IMG/VR virus record: IMGVR_UViG_3300005582_000090
Location: 1-25,685 of that record
DNA length: 25,685 bases
Origin: a virus
Direction: 5' to 3' (one strand)
Numbering within the stretch: position 1 is the first letter of the stretch; each line of letters begins with the position of its first letter. Positions 18,901 through 24,537 of the stretch are shown here, piece by piece. The position numbers and the translations under genes were made by a program. The notes under the pieces were generated by a model. That model was not told where the DNA came from. It worked only from the letters and a program-made list of their open reading frames with translations, and searched no databases.

Positions 18901-21900
18901 TCTGAATTGGCTCATACAGCCTCAGGTACAGCAGGGTTGCTATCTTCGGTAGACCAAAAAGAATTCTTTGATTCGATTGAAGCTAGTTATATAGCGGCAA
19001 TAGATCTAAGAAATGCTACAGGAACTAATGCATTAGAAAGAAGGGTTTTGCCGTTAGAAGCAGAAATAATCAAAGAAAACCTAATTGAAGAAGGTTTAGA
19101 TAGTTCCAATCCATTCTTAACTGATGTGGTAATGGCACAGTTTAACGTGGATATTATTGGCTCGATACCTACTGTACAAAACATAAAAGATGACATTAGC
19201 CTTGCGTTGAACGGTAGAACGGCTCAGGACGTTGTTAATGAAATAGAGACAGAGTTAAACAGCGTTTACATTGAAGTAAGAAACCAAATTGTTCTTAAAC
19301 AGCAAAAAATTGATGAGGATATAAAAAGTCCAACGGCTACTGAAAAAGATATAGAAGGACTAAACAAACAAAAAACAGCGTTAGATAATCAATTTTCTTC
19401 ATTAAATGAACGTAAAGATAAAACGCTATTGGCATTGAGTAATACCTTTGCGATTGGAAATGGTTTTGACTCTTTTATAGTTAACAGTGTTCCAGCCTCT
19501 GCTGTAGTTGTAGGAATAAAAGTAGATAAAACACGAATAGGTAAATCCAAGACTGGTAATCCTTATTCACCATCAAACTTCCAAATCATTATCAAACGAA
19601 ATATTCCTGAAGGTAGAGTATCTGTACCTTTATCAACGTTAGAAGGTACATCAATTGACCGATCTAACCCTTCTAGGAATCCTCCTTTAGAAGATTTTTT
19701 TGCATTAAAGTCGGTTACTGGCGGAAGAACAAATAGATATGTTGCTCTAGGAAACATACTAAAAGCTGCTCAATTATTTGGTCCTAGTGGTGGTGAAATT
19801 GCTAAATTTACTTTAAAGAATACTAAAGAAGCAATATCTGGCGTAGTCATGCCAGCCAAGTATGTACCAGTGTCAATTAGCGAACAACCAGTTCGTTTAA
19901 GAAATCAAGAATCAGCAGTGCAATATTTGTTAGCCGTTTGGGATTCCTTATTACAGAAAAAGTATGAGGATACTCAAATGGAGACATACAAAAATTTAAG
20001 TAATAGTCTTCAACCTTTAATGCTTCCTAATTTGCCAAAAGTTTCTGGAAACATGGGCAATGTTTTATTGCGTGGTTTAAAACAAGCATGGCAGTTGCGT
20101 ATTGAAACTTATAGACCAACTAGTTTTAAAGTATCTTTGATGGGAGATGCTCCAAAGAAAGTTGTAAACGACATTAAAAATTTAATCCCTGGCGAATTTA
20201 AAAAATCAAAAGGCACGTATGAGATGGAAAGCGGTGTTTCACTAACCGACCCAGAAAAAATAATAGCGTTAGTCAAGTTCTTACATAAAAACTTTCCAGC
20301 TACAGTAGAGGCAGATAACGCTACGTTTGCTCGTGAGGTAATGAAGGTTGAATTTGATAATAGTGAAAGTAAAAAAGGTTTAGCATCACGAGGTCCTGCG
20401 GAAGGTGGACAAACAGTTGAAGCTGTTGAAGCACAAGTTGTTCCTATAAAAGGAATTACCGTTAAGGTTCTTCAATCCGTAGATGAATTGCCAGACAATA
20501 CTGCGCCAGCAGACGTAGAGGGAATGTGGTTATCTGGCAGAACTGTTTACTTAATTGCAGATAACCTACCAAATGCAAAAAGAGTACAGGAAGTATTAGC
20601 GCATGAGGCTGTTGGTCACGCTCTGTTAGAAGAGATGTTGGGACCAAAACTAATGGCAGAATTGGTTAGAAATGTTCAAAATCTAGAAAAGACTTCTAAG
20701 ATTGTTAAAGAAATAGCTGCCAAAGTAGATCGCACACAACCTGGCTTGTCACCAGAGCGTAGGGCAAAAGAAATTGTTGCAAACATGGCAGAACGTGGTA
20801 TGTCCAAAATAGGGCTAATCCAGCGTGTTATTCAAGCCATTCGCAATTGGTTAAGAAGCCAAGGGTATACGATTAACTTCTCTGATGGCGACATTATTGA
20901 ACTATTAAACTTTGCCGAAAACTACTTTGATAGTAAAGGCAAAGCCAGCTTTCCATCTTTAACACCTGCACCAGCAAAGACTCAAGTAAAGACTCAAGCA
21001 GAGATTAACAGAGAGCGTCAGCAACAAAAGCTGAAAAATAGGGTTGGATATTTTAGTAGAGATGCTGAAGATAAAGATACTCAACCTGGCGTAGAAGACT
21101 TTGACAAGCAATTTGCTGAAGACGGCTTTAATAACACCCCAATAAAGTCATCCTCTACAGTCAAAGACACCTTGCTTGGTGGTGCAAAACAGGCAAAACA
21201 AATTTACGACAACACTGTAGATTCTCCAGCTTTAGCTTATAAAGCTATGAGTGGTAAGTTACTCCGTGGCATTACTTATGTTCGCAATAAGAACGTATTC
21301 TTTGGTGCTGGTCTTGAAATGGCTGAAAGAATCGTTCAGAAATCGCAAGGATTATCTGGCAATCTGCGTGATGGCTACGGAAAAGCCATGGCATCTATTG
21401 CCGTTACTAATGCTCTTAAGGGAGGTAACTTATCTGTAGAGGTTATTAGACTGGGATCTTTGGCATTTAATCAATCAGGACAGATGTTCCAAGCAATAAA
21501 ACGTCCGTTCTCTATGGCTAATATAGTAATAGCAAAATCAAAACTGATGGCTCGTGTAGGTGAGCAAAGAGCCACCAACATGGTCAATATGTTCTTTGAG
21601 GCTAAACGCTCTGCCAGCATTATGGAAGAGTACGAAGCGCTTGAAAAGGAAGTAGCCCGTTTAGATAAAGAGCGCCTTGCACCAGACTTGGCGCCAGATC
21701 AGCTTAATAAAATTCTTAATGATCTTTTGGATGCTCAACAGTCTTTAAAGCAGCTTGGTATTGCTAAGAAGAAGGTTCGCATGACAGATGTGCAGATTCA
21801 GGCATATAGCGATCTGGAGAAAAAGAATCCAGAGCTGCGTGAGATGCTGGACAACTGGACTAAAGTCAATGCAAACATGATTGACATGATGCTGTTTGGC

Positions 21901-23922
21901 AAGATTATCAGTAAGAAACGTGCTGAACGGCTTAAAGGTATTAAGGATTATGTTCCTTGGTATCGTATCCAAGACGATATGCAAGATGTCCATGACCAGA
22001 CTTCTATGGGCGGTGTCCGCAGCAATACCAATATCTCTCAAGAGAAGAAGTTCAAAGATACCGAAGTCGATATGGATATTGATGACATTGTGGATAACAT
22101 GTTCCACAATGTTATGACTATTACTCGCAACGTTATGAGAAACCATGCCGCTAATCGTGTGGTTGATTCCTTTGGAACTCGCATTAAAGGAAAAATAGCG
22201 GTCTTTCCAAAAGAGGGGCCTACCAAAAGTGGTGCTGTTCGCTTTAACATCTTGCGCAATGGTCGCAGAGTAATCGTAGAGATTAAAGATCCATTGGTTG
22301 CCGAAGCGGTAACTGGCATGGAAGAAATTGCCATTCCTGGTATGGAAATGCTTGGTGCGTTAGCAAACGGCTTACGCAGGGGTATTACGCTATGGCCTGA
22401 ATTCCAACTAAAACAGTTATTTATGGATGCCCCAACAGCTGCGCTGGTCTCTGGGGTAAAAAACCCAACTAAGCTCTGGGGTGAGGTATTTGTTGGTTTT
22501 GCCAAGGCAGTAAAAGGCGGTGATCCAGTAGTAGAACTTTTACAGTCCTTTGGAATAGGTGGTTATCAGGCATACAACCGAACTCCAGAAATGGAACTAA
22601 AACAACGAATTGGTTTGTTAGAAAACAATGTTTTATCTAAAGTTTTAAGCAAATTAGATCAAATTGGCGATGCTTCAGACATGGCACAACGTGTAGCTAT
22701 ATACAAACGTGTTTTAACTGAGAGTGTATCTAAAGAATTTCCTAACGGCGATCAAATGCAAGCCCTTGTAGCCGCCAACAATATTATTGACTTCAAAAAA
22801 CGTGGTTCAGGTAGATTAGCCCAAGTCCTGACTAAGACTGTATCTTTTATGAACGCCTACGCCCAGCAGATTGATGTGCTGGCAATGACTATCGTAGGTT
22901 CTGGCTACACTGGAAAAGATAAAGCAGCAGCCTTGGCACAGCTAGGTAAGACGGCAGCGCTGTTCTCTTTCTACGTCATGCTCTATTCATGGGCAGTCGG
23001 CGGAGAAGATGACTATGAAGAGCTAGATGACCAGACTAAACTGCGTAATATCTATGTTCCTAAAGCACTGACCCAATATATTGGCATGGATAACGGGTTA
23101 TTGTTCCCAATGCACACCTCGGCTAGTTTTATATTTAAATCCCTTCCAGAGATGACTTATAACGTAGTAGTAAAAGAGGGAACAAAAGACGAAATTGACG
23201 GAACTCGCCTTCGTAAAGTTCTTGCAGAAGCTGCTATGGATTCATTCTTGGGTCCTAATCCTGTTCCAACTGGCGCTAAACCATTGATAGAAATTGGTTT
23301 AAATCGCAGCTTCTTTACTGGCAGGGAAGTTACTCCAAAGAATCTAGAAGGACTTGATGCTGCAGAGCAATATAACGCTAGTACCTCAGAGCTAGGCAAG
23401 GCTCTTAGCGCTTTGACTGGCAATCCATTCAATGAGAGCCGTGCTTTGAACCCAATCGAGGCGGATCATTTGGTTCGCAGCTTATTTGGAACTACGGGCG
23501 CAGCTGTCCAGTGGATGAGTAATTTGTTCTCTGGTGATCGTCCAACACCAAGATCAAGGGATAATCCTTTATATGGCAGCTTTATTGCAGCGGAAGTAGG
23601 TCGTGCGCCAGAAGACTTGTTCTATTCCTTTAAAGATAAGGTAGACAGCAAGTACAAGACTTACACCAAACTACTTGAAGAAGCTAAGTTTGAACAGGCT
23701 GATAAATACTTTGATCGTTATACAAAAGAGATTGATGCTCATGAATACATCGCTTCTATGGATAGTTCTTTGGCACAAATTAATAGAGAAATCCGTAGTT
23801 TGGGTAGAACTAGCCAAGGTATGACTGCAGATCAACGTAGAGCAGAGATTACTGAGTTACAGCGTCTAAAAAACAATATTCTGGATGAAGTGATCCTGAT
23901 GCGTAAGGAAGCTGGACTGTAA
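9997..23922 (+). CDS. Giant polyvalent protein: virion N-terminus, LPD1-like, DNA methyltransferase, DarB/Strawberry-notch-like helicase, peptidase-like site, virion-type C-terminus
   Basis: One uninterrupted 4641-codon ORF. Residues 1-400 hold paired AQ[YF]GG motifs and Gly/Ala hydrophobic stretches like ejection proteins. Residues 400-870 are low-complexity (TEPEVAP repeats, a Lys/Glu helix). Residues 1190-1298 are LPD1-like, with H1284-E-x-x-H1288 and D1291. Residues 1675-1855 form an N6-adenine-type methyltransferase (motif I at D1701, N1762-PPF). Residues 1889-2008 are a Gly/Ser linker. Residues 2270-2920 form an SF2 helicase (K2299, D2427-EAH, S2477-AT, motif VI at 2874-2884), followed by a Strawberry-notch-type extension. 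A second site is H3536-E-x-x-x-H3541. The last 800 residues (FMDAPTAALVSG, a hydrophobic stretch near YVMLYSWAVGG) resemble the LPD38 region of polyvalent proteins. P1 DarB, a packaged antirestriction protein, is the functional model. Domain calls are by motif; combined function is inference. Confidence 0.9.
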   Translation: MADIDKLIAQYGGSIVPEPKPSPSNELADLAAQFGGTLVSPDTPTTPGGYGAGTFAKDMGKLTAAGAVPGILGAPEAIEAAAVQQSKSTFAAPSEILSYLSSPDKLANKFVTSLGFKPIFGEESKGLVPEELLKKQEMLLDEVRAKGKSQNLKDLSAYGQKLGRDITETASPEIQLAMANFVPTGSLSDIANGRIENLSFGAKPTFLGFAGQFANIFGSVAPGMIGTILTKDPRYMQAFGFGQAGSEGVSNAREYIQSLDDTQLAANSPYFKDLLKTGYDPKTARLMTEEKAVDTAATAQAIVGAVGGNFTAKLITGKFDDALLSSVKNRALNIVARTSKGVVIGGAEEGLQEMAEGIASDLGIDKTVVKEIGSDAFANFVLGAIGGGGVGGVKGLLTKDKTVTKKPTPDELFADLIGTGVPPSVPPTAPPSNSPVVSTMQVNVGGNIGTKVTRQDGSVDIDGLQVVPPAAMVEEDDVALSSIVPPSVVAPVAAMVSTVGLDPETAQRVDALKAELKLIESRRADPNNIPNEYELEFFDEREAELAKEITDLVSPKAPEAPAEPTTAEKLDNAFMWRKDGVDIPIQVVAEKLGTNENGQREILALVDGQEQSIPIDEVVRNPDFVAPVSEEVVTEPEVAPIAEEAATEPEVAPTEPEAVTTTGGAALPTPTIEEKIADSTARMEEQFKAAAEAIGNDQKLLEKELKEAKSVLTNKYQEQFKNSTFDFEKKRLTSADGKLALQWENDGKTNRGSVKVVPIEPSKEEQIAINKARQEEQRAAAEAEKKAKEEAPKEEEKPTGGPSIGGPAITGGPSTPKKVAPTEEEKQAKEEEKKAREEEKKAKEEEKAQKEEQKKKIAELNTNPMKIAMETGNADAVATLLYGHAVDESLHPVIFPEEMLLRIPVELSLVSQMEDELVANKFRITDRAVPATTDSPDYVGPERITISALYNPEKVSVQGGGADFFANRKGQITAAPLPKDATEKQKDALVTELLDLANPKKLLDIQSNPNNTFGAMMFKEGLVSKIKTPGDYLFDLIKLTSRAGGQFNTYISPKAGNRQAIKLVIDDGQETLVRKLLVDYVTSLQTLQAVLNEHSSVTPLYDALMAKYIKDTNAGSIPDIYTPEGVGLRIQIDNAQLNQFIPRLLSLFGADENSTDQTNRIVKKDAETPPELGNIIRRGMRDHRQGRDVDVQDFLQTFKFLPGGIDFGNWVNQSERTAHLNAIYDAMYDLADISGIAPEMLGLNEKLKLAVGAQGRGGKTAAHFVSGYNEINLTKTKGDGTLAHEWQHALDFNLRVVPNGKVLMSDTASTLQRTINVERVESNLRSILTNTANSENNRNTPPKKAFFDAISNSRYGEADIYRSSYTDTQFYKDALELDRSREKPYWSTQVELLSRSFESLIFDLAKGGSPYLVGPTVADGYVTKRNGYAGTTYPAGKERPKINEVYQQMLDQIDPKTLEIKTYKLENKIIEVEELGYVVVDQYYLDRGRMGGLNWFKTEEEAKQAKEQLDGKEEILTPRLMQISKVNQSIINMAQRIDAIMEEMGLFKWPEIKNGSMAESMFYHMRQGWWPKTNRELAEYGIKAYLQTPELLGFNPAKDQREIDNYKIADFEGDRVKLKQTQEDFEAAAVRFISQVITDMRAEGSDTKAIYDHIVGLYETQPSLDVKSVLSVSNNAYSTPLPIAYLAGMLSRVKSTTTVLDPTGGNGMLVVTANPKNVTTIELDQHRANNLKLMQMGDVIEGDALVKIKDIQAQKVDVVLANPPFGSLPSPVDVKSWTGQNYKIGTLDQLIAAESLRTMANDGRAVLILESHTKPNTITSTDRVFLNWLYSNYNVADHYEIAGNLYRKQGASFPLRVLVIAGRNQTDNVFPNDFVVNRLTSFDELWSRYVQTSDRSEKVVVGTRKQRATTGGADRPSGAVPTGDNLQDGEPSGGVGGTGEGVGIGEQLSPTGGVNVPPKTSGRGTAGGIRDTEQQQDSGDGQRGGPRSSESSTDRGSDILREESGDQLGGLSDLDLDALFDDINKSLQEKETKVKREKQTGGPKKTKEVKEPSVKREPKTPSVEMSPEMQILVEKLRAALNGKAPQITEEVTKENSQERLDKQADEAMGRIAQNSKNTSNDPDSGLYSRKDDQEYANVKPIIQEIWDLAGKTTSDFRERVKYIVDELVPLLGKAIVAHVQAFINGLKTTVKRRPKNQTPVQGEPIDTESRVVYLGKSRFASDGIYLPRAQSQHAYTALEKLEAQVGNIDEFVTKELGYSSIEQMAEGLAGYQIDALGLAIQANKLGKGFIIGDDTGVGKGRTAAAMIVWAKKQGKIPIFVSLNDSLYTDMYRDLINIGHGNIKIGMTNGGTKIIKDIGEGQTETVFKNKVGDDTKLTSYISKNKKLPPGIDVLFTNYSQLSGGPGSAARQEAVASLVASGDAVLVMDEAHNAAGTPTDKDSMGQNAFFMSLLTGQNLLGKGVDAPEDWKPPPTVYLSATFAKRPDNMPLYIHTNLRYAADTPEDLTALFGKGVKTDVLQQVSSEMLVESGSMIRRERSYEGVTMDFVIDDKNTARDTREVDKVTEILRSLVNADRALKEWIKTPEGMEAVIKLGPPGSYLASADMFKPSGGTKAFKEVKGTPFTSVVHNYIGTLLLSTKTQTAIDMVVEKLNNNEKVVVGLQSTNGKALEDFVKQNNIKKGDEIPDFGWQTLIRRAVSSTKKVTLKSSFDESDEVVFIPNELMPKNIRAGYDNVDNALENFQSDLPPAPIDFIRTELEQKYVWTIDGKVQVGDTPPKGVKARHLVVKEITGRKNGIDYSGDTPKYITLDNPSRTSMISSYQNGEESKEGPIDVLIINSAGATGISLHASVDAFDQRPRHMIVLQPHGDISVFIQLLGRIHRTGQVEWPSFTMLATGIPAERRILAMLRKKLSSLKSNTSGGSSSTKVDGVDFINMYGDVATAEYLNEHPDIQAFLDTKEYSDPDDAAGSELAHTASGTAGLLSSVDQKEFFDSIEASYIAAIDLRNATGTNALERRVLPLEAEIIKENLIEEGLDSSNPFLTDVVMAQFNVDIIGSIPTVQNIKDDISLALNGRTAQDVVNEIETELNSVYIEVRNQIVLKQQKIDEDIKSPTATEKDIEGLNKQKTALDNQFSSLNERKDKTLLALSNTFAIGNGFDSFIVNSVPASAVVVGIKVDKTRIGKSKTGNPYSPSNFQIIIKRNIPEGRVSVPLSTLEGTSIDRSNPSRNPPLEDFFALKSVTGGRTNRYVALGNILKAAQLFGPSGGEIAKFTLKNTKEAISGVVMPAKYVPVSISEQPVRLRNQESAVQYLLAVWDSLLQKKYEDTQMETYKNLSNSLQPLMLPNLPKVSGNMGNVLLRGLKQAWQLRIETYRPTSFKVSLMGDAPKKVVNDIKNLIPGEFKKSKGTYEMESGVSLTDPEKIIALVKFLHKNFPATVEADNATFAREVMKVEFDNSESKKGLASRGPAEGGQTVEAVEAQVVPIKGITVKVLQSVDELPDNTAPADVEGMWLSGRTVYLIADNLPNAKRVQEVLAHEAVGHALLEEMLGPKLMAELVRNVQNLEKTSKIVKEIAAKVDRTQPGLSPERRAKEIVANMAERGMSKIGLIQRVIQAIRNWLRSQGYTINFSDGDIIELLNFAENYFDSKGKASFPSLTPAPAKTQVKTQAEINRERQQQKLKNRVGYFSRDAEDKDTQPGVEDFDKQFAEDGFNNTPIKSSSTVKDTLLGGAKQAKQIYDNTVDSPALAYKAMSGKLLRGITYVRNKNVFFGAGLEMAERIVQKSQGLSGNLRDGYGKAMASIAVTNALKGGNLSVEVIRLGSLAFNQSGQMFQAIKRPFSMANIVIAKSKLMARVGEQRATNMVNMFFEAKRSASIMEEYEALEKEVARLDKERLAPDLAPDQLNKILNDLLDAQQSLKQLGIAKKKVRMTDVQIQAYSDLEKKNPELREMLDNWTKVNANMIDMMLFGKIISKKRAERLKGIKDYVPWYRIQDDMQDVHDQTSMGGVRSNTNISQEKKFKDTEVDMDIDDIVDNMFHNVMTITRNVMRNHAANRVVDSFGTRIKGKIAVFPKEGPTKSGAVRFNILRNGRRVIVEIKDPLVAEAVTGMEEIAIPGMEMLGALANGLRRGITLWPEFQLKQLFMDAPTAALVSGVKNPTKLWGEVFVGFAKAVKGGDPVVELLQSFGIGGYQAYNRTPEMELKQRIGLLENNVLSKVLSKLDQIGDASDMAQRVAIYKRVLTESVSKEFPNGDQMQALVAANNIIDFKKRGSGRLAQVLTKTVSFMNAYAQQIDVLAMTIVGSGYTGKDKAAALAQLGKTAALFSFYVMLYSWAVGGEDDYEELDDQTKLRNIYVPKALTQYIGMDNGLLFPMHTSASFIFKSLPEMTYNVVVKEGTKDEIDGTRLRKVLAEAAMDSFLGPNPVPTGAKPLIEIGLNRSFFTGREVTPKNLEGLDAAEQYNASTSELGKALSALTGNPFNESRALNPIEADHLVRSLFGTTGAAVQWMSNLFSGDRPTPRSRDNPLYGSFIAAEVGRAPEDLFYSFKDKVDSKYKTYTKLLEEAKFEQADKYFDRYTKEIDAHEYIASMDSSLAQINREIRSLGRTSQGMTADQRRAEITELQRLKNNILDEVILMRKEAGL
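10015..10113 (+). repeat. Paired AQ-[YF]-GG motif at the giant protein's N-terminus
   Basis: Residues 7-16 (LIAQYGGSIV) and 30-39 (LAAQFGGTLV) are two copies of one 10-residue motif, 6 of 10 identical and the rest conservative, spaced by a Pro/Ser linker. The position at the extreme N-terminus of a probable virion protein suggests a docking or packaging element. That role is inference. Confidence 0.6.
11896..11970 (+). repeat. TEPEVAP tandem repeat in giant protein
   Basis: TEPEVAP (residues 634-640), TEPEVAP (647-653) and TEPEA (654-658) are imperfect acidic Pro-rich repeats. They mark a flexible linker between the N-terminal region and the charged helix. Confidence 0.7.
12463..12573 (+). 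repeat. Lys/Glu-rich helix repeat in giant protein
   Basis: Residues from 823 repeat units of the type EEEK-K/Q-A-K/R about every 8 residues, with GA-rich DNA to match. It should form a long charged single helix or coiled coil, acting as a rigid spacer before the enzymatic domains. The Phe/Leu-rich ORFs on the opposite strand here are shadows of it. Confidence 0.75.
15653..15656 (+). promoter_or_regulatory. Internal Shine-Dalgarno for the overlapping ORF
   Basis: GGAG ends 5 nt before ATG 15662, which is out of frame with the giant gene. Spacing and sequence are as good as those of accepted starts in this window. Confidence 0.35.
15662..16039 (+). CDS. Candidate overprinted gene inside the giant gene, +1 frame, 125 aa
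   Basis: Starting at ATG 15662 with GGAG 5 nt upstream, this frame stays open for 125 codons inside the giant gene. Its product reads like a real folded protein: MFKPVIVAKKSWWVPENKGQ, helices such as IDQAEQYQQAIISKMANLAEE and VEQLVEFVIQNNSRIAEMV, and an acidic end NQEINWEDFLT, with three Trp positions and no low complexity. Over the same bases the giant protein is Gly/Ser/Thr/Arg-rich and probably disordered, and local GC is about 52-63 % in the lines examined. Against it: 12 of 14 Ala codons are GCG, unlike the phage's GCT/GCA usage, as expected if they arise from AGC-GGA or AGC-GAT in the main frame. It could be an overprinted gene, a remnant of a frameshifted domain, or chance. Confidence 0.3.
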   Translation: MFKPVIVAKKSWWVPENKGQLLAVQIDQAEQYQQAIISKMANLAEEWGGLERALASANNYLRQEGSTYLPKPADVEQLVEFVIQNNSRIAEMVNEGDPEVANPAPTEEAIYYVKNQEINWEDFLT

Positions 23923-23950
23923 AAAAAGGGGTAGTTTTTAGGCTACCCCT
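23921..23950 (-). terminator. Rho-independent terminator of rusA
   Basis: Read on the - strand, AGGGGTAG (stem, complement of 23943-23950), an 8-nt loop and CTACCCCT (complement of 23927-23934) form a perfect 8-bp stem followed by six or seven Ts (complement of 23921-23927). On the + strand the stem is preceded by As and followed by ATGAGG, so it is a terminator for rusA and not for the giant gene. The T tract overlaps the giant gene's stop codon. Confidence 0.8.
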
Positions 23951-23963
23951 ATGAGGACGTGAA

Positions 23964-23976
23964 GGAGCATAGCTCC
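23964..23976 (-). other. Small hairpin just after the rusA stop codon
   Basis: GGAGC-ATA-GCTCC is a perfect 5-bp-arm inverted repeat 5 nt beyond the rusA stop (- strand) and ahead of the terminator. It could protect the 3' end of the rusA mRNA or add to termination. No T tract follows it in either direction. Confidence 0.4.
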
Positions 23977-23980
23977 GTCT

Positions 23981-24319
23981 TCATTTTAGCTCAATGACCA
24001 CCATTCCAAGCACCTCTTCAGCAAATTTAAAGGTGGGTAGGAAGCGTTTATCGTTGACCTTGAGGGCATCTGCCAGCCCATCTAGCCCTGCCTTAATAGA
24101 AGCCACCATATTGTCTGCATCCCTATGCCGCTTATCAGGGGGGTAAAAGGTGATTTCTACGGGTATTTTGCCCTCTCCTGGGGCTGAGAGCTTTGCCTCT
24201 AGGGTTAAAGCCCAGCAAGCGGTGCGGTATTCCTTCTTCTTTTTAGCCTTTTTAGACCAATGGAGCGTGGAATTGGGGGATAGTTCTTTGGGAGGCCAAG
24301 GTAGTTTTACGGTATTCAT
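23981..24319 (-). CDS. rusA: RusA-type Holliday junction resolvase
   Basis: A 112-residue protein close in length to E. coli RusA (120). It opens LPWPPKELSPNSTLHWSKKAK, a substrate-binding start typical of the family. The catalytic block is DKRHRDADNMVASIKAGLDGL, with D67, D69, N70 and K76, then D90 in VNDKRF; this matches RusA D70, D72, K76 and D91. The enzyme is expected to cut four-way junctions during phage recombination or before packaging. It is the only - strand gene, transcribed towards the giant gene and away from the recombination operon with which it would work. No Shine-Dalgarno precedes the ATG; see the promoter entry for a likely leaderless mRNA. Confidence 0.93.
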   Translation of the reverse strand: MNTVKLPWPPKELSPNSTLHWSKKAKKKKEYRTACWALTLEAKLSAPGEGKIPVEITFYPPDKRHRDADNMVASIKAGLDGLADALKVNDKRFLPTFKFAEEVLGMVVIELK

Positions 24320-24327
24320 GTTGTTAT

Positions 24328-24336
24328 TTTATATCA
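24328..24336 (-). promoter_or_regulatory. Extended -10 promoter for rusA
   Basis: The - strand reads TGATATAAA, matching the extended -10 consensus TGnTATAAT. No good -35 is found at 17-18 bp (TGTACC or TTGTAC), which extended -10 promoters tolerate. The start site would fall about 6-7 nt downstream, only 2-3 nt from the rusA ATG, so the transcript would be practically leaderless. Confidence 0.5.
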
Positions 24337-24361
24337 GGTGAGCTAATATGGGTACAACCTA

Positions 24362-24390
24362 TTGACATGGCAAAAACAATGCTAGATACT
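24362..24390 (+). promoter_or_regulatory. Sigma70-type promoter of the recombination operon
   Basis: TTGACA at 24362-24367 is a perfect -35. After a 17-bp spacer comes GATACT (24385-24390), matching TATAAT at 4 of 6 positions including the A at position 2. Transcription would start about 24397 and run into the leader peptide gene at 24421. It is divergent from the rusA promoter, with about 26 bp between them, so one regulator could control both. No clear operator repeat was found. Confidence 0.7.
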
Positions 24391-24420
24391 TAGGTGTAGT
24401 TTAACTGCTAGGAGAACTAA

Positions 24421-24537
24421 ATGTACGAAAACGATATGTATTTGCTTCAGTCTGCGTTACTGAACAAGCACCCACACAAGCCCATATTAATAAGACTAAT
24501 GCTACGCATTAAATCTTTACTGCGGAGAATAGTATGA
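24421..24537 (+). CDS. 38-aa leader peptide gene, first gene of recombination operon
   Basis: ATG at 24421 has a strong AGGAG 6 nt upstream (24410-24414) and lies about 25 nt after the predicted transcription start. The 38-residue product begins MYENDMYLLQSALLNKH and ends very basic (RLMLRIKSLLRRIV), so the C-terminal half could be an amphipathic membrane- or nucleic-acid-binding helix. Its TGA overlaps the exonuclease ATG (ATGA), and the exonuclease start has only a modest site of its own (GGAG about 10 nt upstream), so reading the small gene may control exonuclease synthesis. I do not recognise it. Confidence 0.65.
   Translation: MYENDMYLLQSALLNKHPHKPILIRLMLRIKSLLRRIV

Noticed and set aside
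21745-22146. 133-codon - strand ORF, His/Asn/Ile-rich
   Set aside because: Reverse-frame shadow of the helical C-terminal region of the giant protein; composition is unlike the true genes.
22038-22505. 155-codon - strand ORF in the 3' part of the giant gene
   Set aside because: Antisense to well-structured, conserved-looking sequence of the giant protein; its product has no recognisable motif, and it overlaps another antisense ORF in a second frame.
23927-23950. Terminator for the giant gene on the + strand
   Set aside because: The stem is good, but no T run follows it on the + strand; the T run exists only in the - direction, so it is assigned to rusA.
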